Assembly (NCBI GenBank): GCA_005882275.1
Contig: VBAK01000116.1
Span: 1-55,639 of the forward strand
DNA: 55,639 bases
Source: Candidatus Segetimicrobium genomatis
Lineage (GTDB): Bacteria > Sysuimicrobiota > Sysuimicrobiia > Sysuimicrobiales > Segetimicrobiaceae
Direction of reading: 5' to 3'
Both the position numbers and the translations under genes were made by a program. The notes below the pieces were generated by a model. It was not told where the DNA came from and ran no database searches. It saw only the letters and a program-made list of their open reading frames with translations. Below, piece by piece: positions 49,252 through 55,639 of the stretch (the first letter of the stretch is position 1; every line of letters starts with the position of its first letter).

Positions 49252-49590
49252 TCAGGCCCGGCCTGCACCGTTTCCTGAGCGCGGCGTGATGAGTCCCCGA
49301 GCCGCCTCGGCCCGAACCGACTCCCTGAACTCGATCTCGATGGCTTCTTCCTTCGGCCGCTTCATCGCTTCCGGCCGCTGTGTTGGCTCCGCCTCATCGG
49401 GCTGCGGACGGACAACGATCTCGACGTCTCGACGTCCTTCAAACACCTTGGCCAGCAGAGGCGCGAGATAGGCGCGGGACCAGGGGACCACGATACGAAC
49501 GCTCTTGGAATCGCTGCTGGGGGTCCCGCCGCCGGCACCGGGATCTGCAGTCACGAAGGAGATCGCCGGCGGCTCCATCGCCCCGCCCAT
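49252..49590 (-). CDS. Small protein of unknown family, paralogue of 50519-50839
   Basis: 112 residues from the ATG at 49590, with AGGGA eight bases upstream; the open frame extends further but that part overlaps the ANTAR gene. Core SVRIVVPWSRAYLAPLLAKV and FEGRRDVEIVV (about 29-59) is shared with the second copy (IHIAVHASYAYLADLLGKAF, EGQQDVEVVV). The C-terminus is charged. Predicted short beta-alpha-beta unit. Function unknown; a place in the response-regulator cluster suggests a signalling or adaptor role. Confidence 0.65.
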   Translation of the reverse strand: MGGAMEPPAISFVTADPGAGGGTPSSDSKSVRIVVPWSRAYLAPLLAKVFEGRRDVEIVVRPQPDEAEPTQRPEAMKRPKEEAIEIEFRESVRAEAARGLITPRSGNGAGRA

Positions 49591-49636
49591 TTCTGTGTCC
49601 CTGCGCGAACCGGTCGCGGCCGTCGCCTGCGGAGAA

Positions 49637-50302
49637 TCAGGCGGCCTGCGAAGGCCCCAACGCCCCGCGCTGCGCGAGCGCACGCAGCACGACGTTCACG
49701 CACTGCACGATCTGGGCCTTCCCAAACCACAAGTCCTCAGCCGTGAGCAGGTCGGCCGCCTCGTCCCTCATGGGCCGCCCCGTGCTCAGACTATAGCGCA
49801 GCAGGTAATCGAAGGCGGCTGTTTCTTCAACCCGGAGGCGCCGCATCAGCATCCGCTTCGCCCGCTCCACCACGATCCTGGTGCAGAGCGCCCGCTGCAG
49901 ATCCCCATCCTGCTCGCACAGGATCCCGAGTTCGCGGTAGCGGGTCAGCGCCGTCTCGATGGTGGCTCCCAGCGATCTGGCATCGACCGGCCACGTCAAA
50001 TAGGCAAGGACCCCGGCCTCCTGGGCCCGCCTGACGAGGTCCGCGGCGCCGTAGCCGGTGAGCAGAATCGATGGGATGGCCTGCCTGGTGAGGATCGCCC
50101 GCGCCGCCTCGATCCCGTCATTGGGAGGAAGGTGCAGATCCAGCACCATGAGATCCGGCTGCAGCTCGCGGGCGTTGGTCACCGCCGTCCGGCCGTCTCT
50201 GGCGACGCCGACGACACGGTGGCCGAGGCCTTCGAGCTGCGCCGCAAGACGCGCCCGGACAATGTCCTTCTCCTCGGCGATCAGGACGCCCAACGACCGC
50301 AC
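49637..50302 (-). CDS. ANTAR-domain response regulator (RNA-binding antiterminator)
   Basis: 221 residues from the GTG at 50302, with GGAGG just upstream. Receiver domain (LGVLIAEEKDIVRARLAAQL, phospho-Asp in LMVLDLHLP, SILLTGYGA) then ANTAR (LQRALCTRIVVERAKRMLMR, VEETAAFDYLLRYSLSTGRP, DEAADLL). ANTAR proteins such as AmiR and EutV bind paired hairpins in leaders and block terminators. The first acidic pair is EE rather than DD. It lies behind a dyad promoter at 50366-50428; the ~400-base exopolysaccharide leaders are candidate targets. Confidence 0.92.
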   Translation of the reverse strand: MRSLGVLIAEEKDIVRARLAAQLEGLGHRVVGVARDGRTAVTNARELQPDLMVLDLHLPPNDGIEAARAILTRQAIPSILLTGYGAADLVRRAQEAGVLAYLTWPVDARSLGATIETALTRYRELGILCEQDGDLQRALCTRIVVERAKRMLMRRLRVEETAAFDYLLRYSLSTGRPMRDEAADLLTAEDLWFGKAQIVQCVNVVLRALAQRGALGPSQAA

Positions 50303-50365
50303 AACGGTCCCTCCAATTGACTCGACAGACAATCTCTACTGAATGGTAGTCGCCCCGCAAGAGCG

Positions 50366-50428
50366 TCATCAATCCGGAGGAGGCCGGGGCACGAAGAGGA
50401 AAACTCCTGAGAAATCCGGGAAACCCCC
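50366..50428 (-). promoter_or_regulatory. Tandem-dyad promoter of the ANTAR gene
   Basis: Minus strand: GGGGGTTTCCCG (50428-50417), CAGGAGTTTTCCTC (50409-50396; AGGA/TCCT arms), 24 bases, TGATGA (50371-50366) as a weak -10. Dyad centres 20 bp apart, slightly shorter than elsewhere. Confidence 0.55.
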
Positions 50429-50518
50429 GCCAGAGACGCCGGCAATGCCTCTGGGAGAATCGAGCGAGGCTGGGCCCAAGATCGGGGGAACCCGGTGGAT
50501 CGCCGGATCCACCCCCTC

Positions 50519-50839
50519 CTAGGTGGAACCGGGGCGCGGCCGAGAGATCGGCTTTACCGATTGTTCGCCTTTCGGCCTCCGCCGCGTGCCTTTCCGCCTC
50601 GAGGTCCCCCGCGGCTCCGCCGCCGCCTGCTGCCGGTCCGCCGGCGCCGGCCGTTCGCGGGGCCCACGGTCCCCCATCGTGGGGTCGACGACGACTTCGA
50701 CGTCCTGCTGCCCTTCGAAGGCCTTCCCGAGGAGGTCCGCGAGGTAGGCGTAGGAGGCGTGAACGGCAATGTGGATTTTTCGTGTGCCGCCCGCGGGCCG
50801 CACATGTTCGGAAAGGAGTTTCACGCGCAGCAATTCCAT
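50519..50839 (-). CDS. Small basic-tailed protein, paralogue of 49252-49590
   Basis: 106 residues from the ATG at 50839. The conserved core IHIAVHASYAYLADLLGKAF EGQQDVEVVVD lies at about 22-52; the tail (RGTSRRKGTRRRPKGEQ) is strongly basic and may bind nucleic acid. In the other copy the tail is mixed-charge. No known family. A weak dyad promoter lies at 50949-51005. Confidence 0.6.
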   Translation of the reverse strand: MELLRVKLLSEHVRPAGGTRKIHIAVHASYAYLADLLGKAFEGQQDVEVVVDPTMGDRGPRERPAPADRQQAAAEPRGTSRRKGTRRRPKGEQSVKPISRPRPGST

Positions 50840-50948
50840 CAGTGTTCCCGGAGCCTCTGCACGGCACCCCCCGGCCACCGCGCATGCGCCGGCAGCGCAA
50901 AGCGCACATGCGTCTCGAGCGCAACCCGGCCCGCAGGCTGTACGCGAT

Positions 50949-51005
50949 ATCTTAGAAGGGTTGATGTGAGACGCAATCCGGTAGACCCTGCGGAGAACAA
51001 TCCCT
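50949..51005 (-). promoter_or_regulatory. Weak dyad-type promoter of the small basic-tailed protein
   Basis: Minus strand: AGGGATTGTTCTCC (51005-50992), CAGGGTCTACCGG (50990-50978), 23 bases, TAAGAT (50954-50949). Geometry from second dyad to -10 matches, but the first dyad is 14-16 bp away instead of 20-23 and both are imperfect. Confidence 0.35.
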
Positions 51006-51090
51006 AAGGGTGTGACCGAGCGGGCCCGGAGCGCCGCAGCACGCAGCGTCCGCATGCGTTGGCGCCGCAGAACGTGCGGGCGGTACCCGT

Positions 51091-51750
51091 TTAGAGGCGG
51101 ACCAGACCCTGGCGGATGGCGTAGCGAACGAGCCCGGCCGTGTCGTGGATGCCGAGCTTGGTCATCAGCCGGGTCCGGTGCGAGTCGGCGGTCTTCACGC
51201 TGATCCCAAGCTGCTGCGCGACTTCCTTCGTCGTCTTTCCCTCCGCGACCAGCTGCAGCACCTGCCGCTCCCGCGCCGTCAGCTGTCCGGAGGACGCTTC
51301 GCTCCGGCCCAGATACGCCTGGACGATGGCGCGCGACACGCCCGGGCTGAGGTAAAATCCGCCCTGCATGACTTCCTGGATCGCGTTCACCAGATCCGTG
51401 CCGCTCTGGGTCTTGAGCACGTATCCCCGGACTCCCGCCTGCAGGGCCTTGATGATGTACGGCTCCTCCGAGTACATCGTCAACAGAATCGATCGCGTCT
51501 GCGGCGACACCTGGACGATCTCCTCGGCCGCATCCGGTCCGTCCATGACCGGCATGGCGAGATCGAGGATGGCGATCTCCGGATGGTGCTCCTGCGCCAG
51601 CCGGACGGCCTCCCCTCCATCGCCCGCCTCGCCGACCACATTGAACCCTTCGCGCTCCAGGAGCCCCTTCAGTCCCTGGCGGAAAATGACATGGTCATCG
51701 GCCAGAATGACGCGAAGCGACCCGTCGATGGAACCGCTCCTTTCGCGCAC
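51091..51750 (-). CDS. LuxR/NarL-family response regulator (orphan)
   Basis: 219 residues from the GTG at 51750. No ATG is available; AGGAG sits seven bases before an ATC at about 51732, where the homologous neighbour starts, so a rare ATC start is possible. Receiver: VILADDHVIFRQGLKGLL, phospho-Asp63 in ILDLAMP, LLTMYSEEPYI, GYVLKTQ. Output: LTARERQVLQLVAEGKTTKE, ISVKTADSHRTRLMTKLGIH (HTH). Closely similar to the regulator at 52039. A dyad promoter at 51876-51941 suggests feedback control. It may bind the tandem dyads described in this window. Confidence 0.92.
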   Translation of the reverse strand: MRERSGSIDGSLRVILADDHVIFRQGLKGLLEREGFNVVGEAGDGGEAVRLAQEHHPEIAILDLAMPVMDGPDAAEEIVQVSPQTRSILLTMYSEEPYIIKALQAGVRGYVLKTQSGTDLVNAIQEVMQGGFYLSPGVSRAIVQAYLGRSEASSGQLTARERQVLQLVAEGKTTKEVAQQLGISVKTADSHRTRLMTKLGIHDTAGLVRYAIRQGLVRL

Positions 51751-51875
51751 AGTGTATCCGGCGTTTACGCCCCGGTACCACGCCGGTTCGGCTATCCGAG
51801 AATATCCACCGCAATCTGCGCCGATATTTACCTGATCTTACACTGCGGCGTCGCGCGAATCCCTCGTCCGAGTGT

Positions 51876-51941
51876 ACGGTAAGCGAAATCTGATGGCGGA
51901 CCAATCGGGAAAATGCCTGAATCCCATGCGAGGAAACCCTT
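51876..51941 (-). promoter_or_regulatory. Tandem-dyad promoter of the orphan LuxR-type regulator
   Basis: Minus strand: AAGGGTTTCCTC (51941-51930), CAGGCATTTTCCCG (51919-51906), 24 bases, TACCGT (51881-51876). Dyad centres about 23 bp apart. Confidence 0.6.
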
Positions 51942-52038
51942 GATAAATTCTTGACGCGGTCGGGAGGCCTCCGGGGGAGACCGGAACCCTTCCCTCCCCG
52001 CCCCGCCGGCGGCGGCGGGAGATCCCCCGACGCAGGCC

Positions 52039-52671
52039 CTAGGGGCGAACCAGGCCCTGCCGGATGGCGTAGCGGACGAGTCCGGCCGTCTCGTGAATGT
52101 CCAGCTTGGTCATGATCCGCATGCGGTGCGACTCGGCCGTCTTCACGCTCACCCCGAGGAGCGAGGCCACCTCCTTGGTCGTCTTCCCTTCCGCGATGAG
52201 CTGGAGGACCTGGTGTTCTCGAGGCGTCAGCGGGTCGGTCGGGAGGTCCCGCTTCGTCAGGTACGCCTCGACCACGGTCTGAGAGACGCCGGGGCTCAGG
52301 TAGACCGCCCCCCGGGCGACCTCGCGGATGGCCTGCACCAGGTCTTCCGCCGCCTGGCTCTTCAGCACGTATCCGCGGACTCCGGCCTGCAGCGCCCGGG
52401 CCACGTACGGGTCCTCGGCATGCATCGTGAGCAGGATCGTTCGCGTGCGGGGGGACACGCGGGTGATCTCGCGCGCCGCATCGAGGCCGTTCAACAGCGG
52501 CATCGCCAGATCGACCACCACGACATCCGGCGTCAACTGCGCCGCCATCTGGATGGCCGTGTGGCCGTCCGCGGCTTCGCCGTCGACGCGGAAGCCCTCG
52601 CGCTCCAACAGCGCCTTCACGCCCTGGCGGAAGATCCCGTGATCGTCAGCGAGCAATATTCGCAGCGACAT
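52039..52671 (-). CDS. LuxR/NarL-family response regulator paired with histidine kinase
   Basis: 210 residues from an ATG with GGGAGCGGAG upstream; overlaps the kinase 3' end by 26 bases, so the pair is translationally coupled. Receiver: RILLADDHGIFRQGVKALLE, phospho-Asp54 in VVVDLAMP, LLTMHAEDPYV, GYVLKSQ. Output HTH: LTPREHQVLQLIAEGKTTKE and VSVKTAESHRMRIMTKLDIH. Likely activated by the kinase at 52646 and therefore by the stressosome. Candidate activator of the tandem-dyad promoters. Confidence 0.94.
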   Translation of the reverse strand: MSLRILLADDHGIFRQGVKALLEREGFRVDGEAADGHTAIQMAAQLTPDVVVVDLAMPLLNGLDAAREITRVSPRTRTILLTMHAEDPYVARALQAGVRGYVLKSQAAEDLVQAIREVARGAVYLSPGVSQTVVEAYLTKRDLPTDPLTPREHQVLQLIAEGKTTKEVASLLGVSVKTAESHRMRIMTKLDIHETAGLVRYAIRQGLVRP

Positions 52672-53998
52672 CTCCGCTCCCTAGAGGAATCGTGATGAGG
52701 ACTTCGGTGCCGTGCCCGGGCGTGGACCGGATGGCAAACGTTCCGCTCAAGGCCCCCGCCCGCTCCCGGATGCCGATCAGGCCGATGCCGCGCTCGCCCC
52801 GGCGCGACAGGACCTCGGCGACGTCGAACCCGGCGCCGTCATCCCGGACCGAACACTGCACGGCGCCGTCTTTTTGACGGATTTCCACGTCCACCCGCGT
52901 CGCCTGCGCGTGCCGCACGACGTTGTTGAGCGCTTCCTGCACGCTGCGGTAGAACGCCGTCTCGACGGGCGGCGCCAGCCGCCCCTTCGTCGAGCCCTTC
53001 ACCTTGATCGCCAGCCCGCTGCGCTTCGCCACCCGGTCCGCCAGGAACTCCAGGGCCGGCAGGAGCCCGAGGTCGTCGAGGATGGTTGGCCGGAGCTCGT
53101 GGGACAGCCGCCGCAGCTCGCCTTCCATCTGCTCGAGGAGGGCCTTGACGGCCTGCAGGCGCGCGCCCGCCCCCGGGGGAAGCTCCCGCGCGACCTCCTC
53201 CAGCGCGAGGTGCACCGAGCTGAGGAGCTGGCCCGCCTCGTCGTGGAGCGCGTGGGCGATCCGCTTCGCCTCCTCTTCCAGCCGCTCGTTCAGGCCCCGC
53301 AGCGCTTCCTCCGCGCGCTTGCGCTCGGTCACATCCCGCGCGATGCCCTGGATCCCGACCGCCCGCCCGTCTTGATAGATCACCGACGTGTGGACCTCCA
53401 TCGGGACCCGCCGCCCGTCCCGGGTCACGAGGTTGATCTCGTAGCGGGTGTGCTCGGACCCGCCCGCCCCCGTCCGCTCGACGATGCCCCGGGCGATGGG
53501 CAGGTGCTCCGGCGCCACCAGCGCCGAGAACTTCGTGGAGGACACCTCGTCCCGCTGGTAGCCGGTCAGCTTCTCGCCGGCCCGGTTGAGGGACGTCAGC
53601 TCCCCCGTGAGGTCCGTGGTGAACACGACATCGTTCGCGTTCTCGAACAGCTCGCGATAGCGCTTCTCGCTGGCCTGGAGCGCCGCATTGGTCTCCCGGT
53701 ATCCCCGGTGCGTCATCTCGAACGGCGAGAGGCTCTCGGAGATGAACTGCGCCGCCGCCGCGATCGCCCCGGGCAGATCGCCGGAGGTGCGGCCTGAGCC
53801 GGACGTCCCCGCCGGCCGGAGGACCTTCATCATCGCCTGATGGTGGAGCGCCGCCATTTCCAGGACACCCAGTCCGTCGGCGAGCCCGGTGCGGCCGAGC
53901 TCGTACGCGCGCTGCAGCGCGGCTTCCCCCCCGCCGTCGAGGTACTCCTTCAAGGCCGCGGTGTACCGGGCCAGCAGCTTCGGCGTCCGCCCGCTCAT
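52646..53998 (-). CDS. Histidine kinase with RsbU-like N-terminal domain, PAS, HisKA_3 and HATPase
   Basis: 450 residues from the ATG at 53998 (4-base ATGA overlap with the phosphatase gene). 5-100: helical region (LLARYTAALKEYLDGGGEAA, LEMAALHHQAMMKVL, FISESLSPFEMTHRGYRETN) resembling the RsbU N-terminal domain that binds RsbT. 108-228: PAS (YRELFENANDVVFTTDLTGE; GIQGIARDVTERK). 245-310: HisKA_3 with His252 in IAHALHDEAGQ. 345-438: HATPase (QEALNNVVRHA, DDGAGFD, GIGLIGIRERA). No membrane helix. It suggests that RsbT switches this kinase instead of the usual PP2C phosphatase. Confidence 0.9.
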   Translation of the reverse strand: MSGRTPKLLARYTAALKEYLDGGGEAALQRAYELGRTGLADGLGVLEMAALHHQAMMKVLRPAGTSGSGRTSGDLPGAIAAAAQFISESLSPFEMTHRGYRETNAALQASEKRYRELFENANDVVFTTDLTGELTSLNRAGEKLTGYQRDEVSSTKFSALVAPEHLPIARGIVERTGAGGSEHTRYEINLVTRDGRRVPMEVHTSVIYQDGRAVGIQGIARDVTERKRAEEALRGLNERLEEEAKRIAHALHDEAGQLLSSVHLALEEVARELPPGAGARLQAVKALLEQMEGELRRLSHELRPTILDDLGLLPALEFLADRVAKRSGLAIKVKGSTKGRLAPPVETAFYRSVQEALNNVVRHAQATRVDVEIRQKDGAVQCSVRDDGAGFDVAEVLSRRGERGIGLIGIRERAGALSGTFAIRSTPGHGTEVLITIPLGSGDVAANIAR

Positions 53999-54609
53999 CG
54001 CGGGAGCCCTACCCAGCGCGCCACCACCACCAGCGCGTCGTCCGTCTCCTTCTTGTGCCTGGCGAGGATGCGCTCCGCGATCGCCTGCGGCGCCATCCCC
54101 GGGACCACGCTCTGCGCGGGCGGAAGCGTCACCCCATCCGTCGCGAACACCAGCGTGTCGCCGGGCTGCACGGGGAACACCGTCGCGAACAGCCGCGGCA
54201 GCCGGCCCCCCACCACGCCGCCCCGCAGCACCAGGAACTCGGCCGACGGCGTCACGTCGCGGCTCGCCCGGTCGAGCCGCCCCTGCACGTTGCCGACACC
54301 CAGCCAGGTCATCGTCTCGTCGAGCGCATTGAAGGAGGCGAGGCTCATGACCACGCCGCGGGTCTCGCGCAGCTGCTCGTGACAGCGCCGGACCAGCGTG
54401 ATCACCGACTCCCGGGGATCGCGTTCGAGGACGCCGGCGGCGAGCCGGGCGGCCGTCGCCGCCTCGGCCCCGTGTCCGAGCCCGTCGATCGCCGCGACGA
54501 GCACGCCGGACCCGGACGGCGCGACGACACACCGGTCACCGGATTGGATCTGCCCCGCCAACGTGAACGTTGCGGCGCCCCACTCGACCGGGTGAGTCAG
54601 CGTTTCCAC
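53995..54609 (-). CDS. SpoIIE/PP2C-type phosphatase, RsbX-like
   Basis: 204 residues, a compact PP2C domain with metal motifs VAAIDGLGHGAEA (38-50), MTWLGVGNVQG (about 99-109) and TLVFATDGV (about 149-157). Length and IDGLGHG match RsbX, which resets the stressosome by dephosphorylating RsbR/RsbS. Starts within the last codons of rsbT (13-base overlap). No sensor domain is attached. Confidence 0.88.
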   Translation of the reverse strand: METLTHPVEWGAATFTLAGQIQSGDRCVVAPSGSGVLVAAIDGLGHGAEAATAARLAAGVLERDPRESVITLVRRCHEQLRETRGVVMSLASFNALDETMTWLGVGNVQGRLDRASRDVTPSAEFLVLRGGVVGGRLPRLFATVFPVQPGDTLVFATDGVTLPPAQSVVPGMAPQAIAERILARHKKETDDALVVVARWVGLPR

Positions 54610-55034
54610 CGTTTTATGGTGACCGTGGTGCCCTTGCCGAGCTCGGAGGAAATCTCGAACTCGTCCATCAGCCTCCGCACGCCCGACAGGCCCAGCCCCA
54701 GGCCGCCCGAGGTGGAGTACCCGTCGGCGATGGCCCGGGACACGTCCGCGATCCCGGGGCCCTCGTCGCGCGCCACCACCACGATGCCCTGTTTCGGCCC
54801 GTCATTGGCGCTCGCCAGCACGATTTCGCCGCGCTTGGCGTAGAGCACGATATTCCGCGCCAGCTCCGAGATCGCCGTCGCGATCAGGGTGGCCTCCGTG
54901 GGCGAGTAGCCGCGCTGGGATGCCAGCGTCCGCCCCCACTGGCGGGCGGTGACGATGTCGAGGTCCGACGCGATCGGCACCGTGATCTCCTGATCCGTCG
55001 GCCGGAGCGCTCTCGTCACGTGTCCGACCGCCAT
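54597..55034 (-). CDS. RsbT-type serine/threonine protein kinase (GHKL ATPase)
   Basis: 145 residues from the ATG at 55034 (a GTG at 55037 is an alternative). GHKL ATPase: ATAISELARNIVLYAKRGEI (N-box), VVARDEGPGI, GLGLGLSGVRRLMDEFEI (G-box). RsbT phosphorylates RsbS and RsbR, leaves the stressosome and binds an RsbU-like partner. Lies 7 bases after rsbS. Confidence 0.9.
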   Translation of the reverse strand: MAVGHVTRALRPTDQEITVPIASDLDIVTARQWGRTLASQRGYSPTEATLIATAISELARNIVLYAKRGEIVLASANDGPKQGIVVVARDEGPGIADVSRAIADGYSTSGGLGLGLSGVRRLMDEFEISSELGKGTTVTIKRWKR

Positions 55035-55041
55035 CACATCT

Positions 55042-55440
55042 TCATGCGCGACGTCCAGAGTGGGGACCGGCGCCCCGGAGCGTCGGACGCTTGGCCTGGC
55101 GGTCCAGGTAGGCGAGCCCTTCCTCGAGATCGAGGGCGGCGGCCACGCCCTCGAGCCGCAGCCCGAGCTGGGTCATGGCGAAGGCCACCTCGGGCTGGAT
55201 GCCGACGATCACCGTCTCGGCCCCGCGCAGGCGCGTCATGTGCGCCAGATCGCGCAGCGTCCGCACGGCGAACGAGTCCATCACGTCCAGCGCGGTCACA
55301 TCGACGATGACGCCGCGGGAGCGATACTCGCCCACCTGCGCCACCAGCGCGTCGCGCAGGTGCTTGAGGTCCTCGTCCGTGAGCGCGGCCTGGATGCTCG
55401 CGATGAGGTAGTCCCGCTGCTTGAGGATGGGAACCTGCAC
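55042..55440 (-). CDS. RsbS-type STAS-domain antagonist
   Basis: 132 residues. STAS fold starting VPILKQRDYLIASIQAALTD; the phosphorylatable serine is Ser56 in ALDVMDSFAVRTLRDLA, as in RsbS. The last ~20 residues are a basic extension (RQAKRPTLRGAGPHSGRR). Forms the stressosome core with RsbR and holds RsbT. Confidence 0.92.
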   Translation of the reverse strand: MQVPILKQRDYLIASIQAALTDEDLKHLRDALVAQVGEYRSRGVIVDVTALDVMDSFAVRTLRDLAHMTRLRGAETVIVGIQPEVAFAMTQLGLRLEGVAAALDLEEGLAYLDRQAKRPTLRGAGPHSGRRA

Positions 55441-55452
55441 GCGCCCGCTCCC

Positions 55453-55639
55453 CTATTCCTCGACCGCCGGCGCCGCGTCCCGGACCGGGGCCACCCGGTA
55501 GCCCAAGAGCCGCTCGGCTTCCTCGATGCCGCCCTGCATGTCCCCCACCGTATTCATTTTCCCCAGGTCCACGCCGATGTTCACCAGCGTCTGGGCGATC
55601 TCCGGCGACAGGCCGGTCACGATCACCGTGGCGCCCAAG
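55453..55639 (-). CDS. RsbR-type STAS protein, C-terminal fragment (5' end beyond window)
   Basis: The last ~61 codons of a gene entering from the right edge: GATVIVTGLSPEIAQTLVNI and GVDLGKMNTVGDMQGGIEEA match the C-terminal STAS half of RsbR stressosome sensors. The N-terminal sensor domain is outside. Ends 12 bases before rsbS, giving the order rsbR-rsbS-rsbT-rsbX-like. Confidence 0.8.
   Translation of the reverse strand, partial: LGATVIVTGLSPEIAQTLVNIGVDLGKMNTVGDMQGGIEEAERLLGYRVAPVRDAAPAVEE

Noticed and set aside
1..55639. tRNA, rRNA, insertion sequence or prophage genes
   Set aside because: Looked for conserved tRNA arms, transposase DDE motifs and phage structural genes by eye on both strands and found none.

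Overview
The window is GC-rich bacterial chromosome with short intergenic gaps, 4-nt start/stop overlaps and frequent GTG/TTG starts. Gene content (exopolysaccharide cluster, Rsb stressosome, ArsM, MHS transporter) fits an uncultured soil or sediment bacterium, for example the Rokubacteria/Methylomirabilota type. That placement is inference; no rRNA, tRNA, CRISPR or insertion sequence was seen.

Layout. 1-6.4 kb is housekeeping and accessory: a partial MHS-type transporter, an HU protein with a terminator, a secreted protein of unknown function, ilvD, a mini zinc ribbon, and an arsR-arsM-NHL operon with a clear sigma70-type promoter and a candidate ArsR operator. 6.4-13.9 kb holds three paralogous secreted beta-helix proteins. 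The second has a full c-di-GMP-I riboswitch whose expression platform can hide the Shine-Dalgarno sequence. The first has a frame slip in its polyproline tail.

12.2-48.4 kb is one exopolysaccharide locus, all on the minus strand, in three transcription units. Unit 1 (48.4 to 30.8 kb): NusG-like antiterminator, Wzc-type co-polymerase, tyrosine kinase, priming sugar-phosphate transferase, VanZ, polymerase/ligase, MBOAT and SGNH acetylation proteins, CelD-type acyltransferase, a proline-dehydrogenase homologue, two giant PRTase-kinase-HAD fusion proteins and a methyltransferase. Unit 2 (30.5 to 20.2 kb): GNAT, acyltransferase-3, Wzx flippase, CelD-type protein, polysaccharide deacetylase, two duplicated GT4 enzymes and a heparinase-like lyase. 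Unit 3 (19.6 to 12.2 kb): asparagine-synthetase-like amidotransferase, GT4, GDP-mannose/UDP-glucose 6-dehydrogenase, GT2 and beta-helix protein. Together they predict an amidated, O-acetylated, uronic-acid-containing polymer made by a Wzx/Wzy-type route.

48.6-55.6 kb is regulatory: small unknown proteins, an ANTAR response regulator, two LuxR-type response regulators, and a partner-switching module (RsbR partial, RsbS, RsbT, RsbX-like phosphatase) ending in a histidine kinase with an RsbU-like N-terminal domain.

Most notable are: (1) two ~960-residue proteins joining a conserved helical region, a phosphoribosyltransferase fold, an aminoglycoside-phosphotransferase-like kinase and a HAD phosphatase, next to a PRODH homologue; and (2) a repeated promoter architecture (two AGG-n6-CCT dyads 20-23 bp apart, then about 24 bp, then a TATCCT-like box) in front of every exopolysaccharide unit and several of the regulatory genes, which looks like a LuxR-type response-regulator regulon defined within this window.
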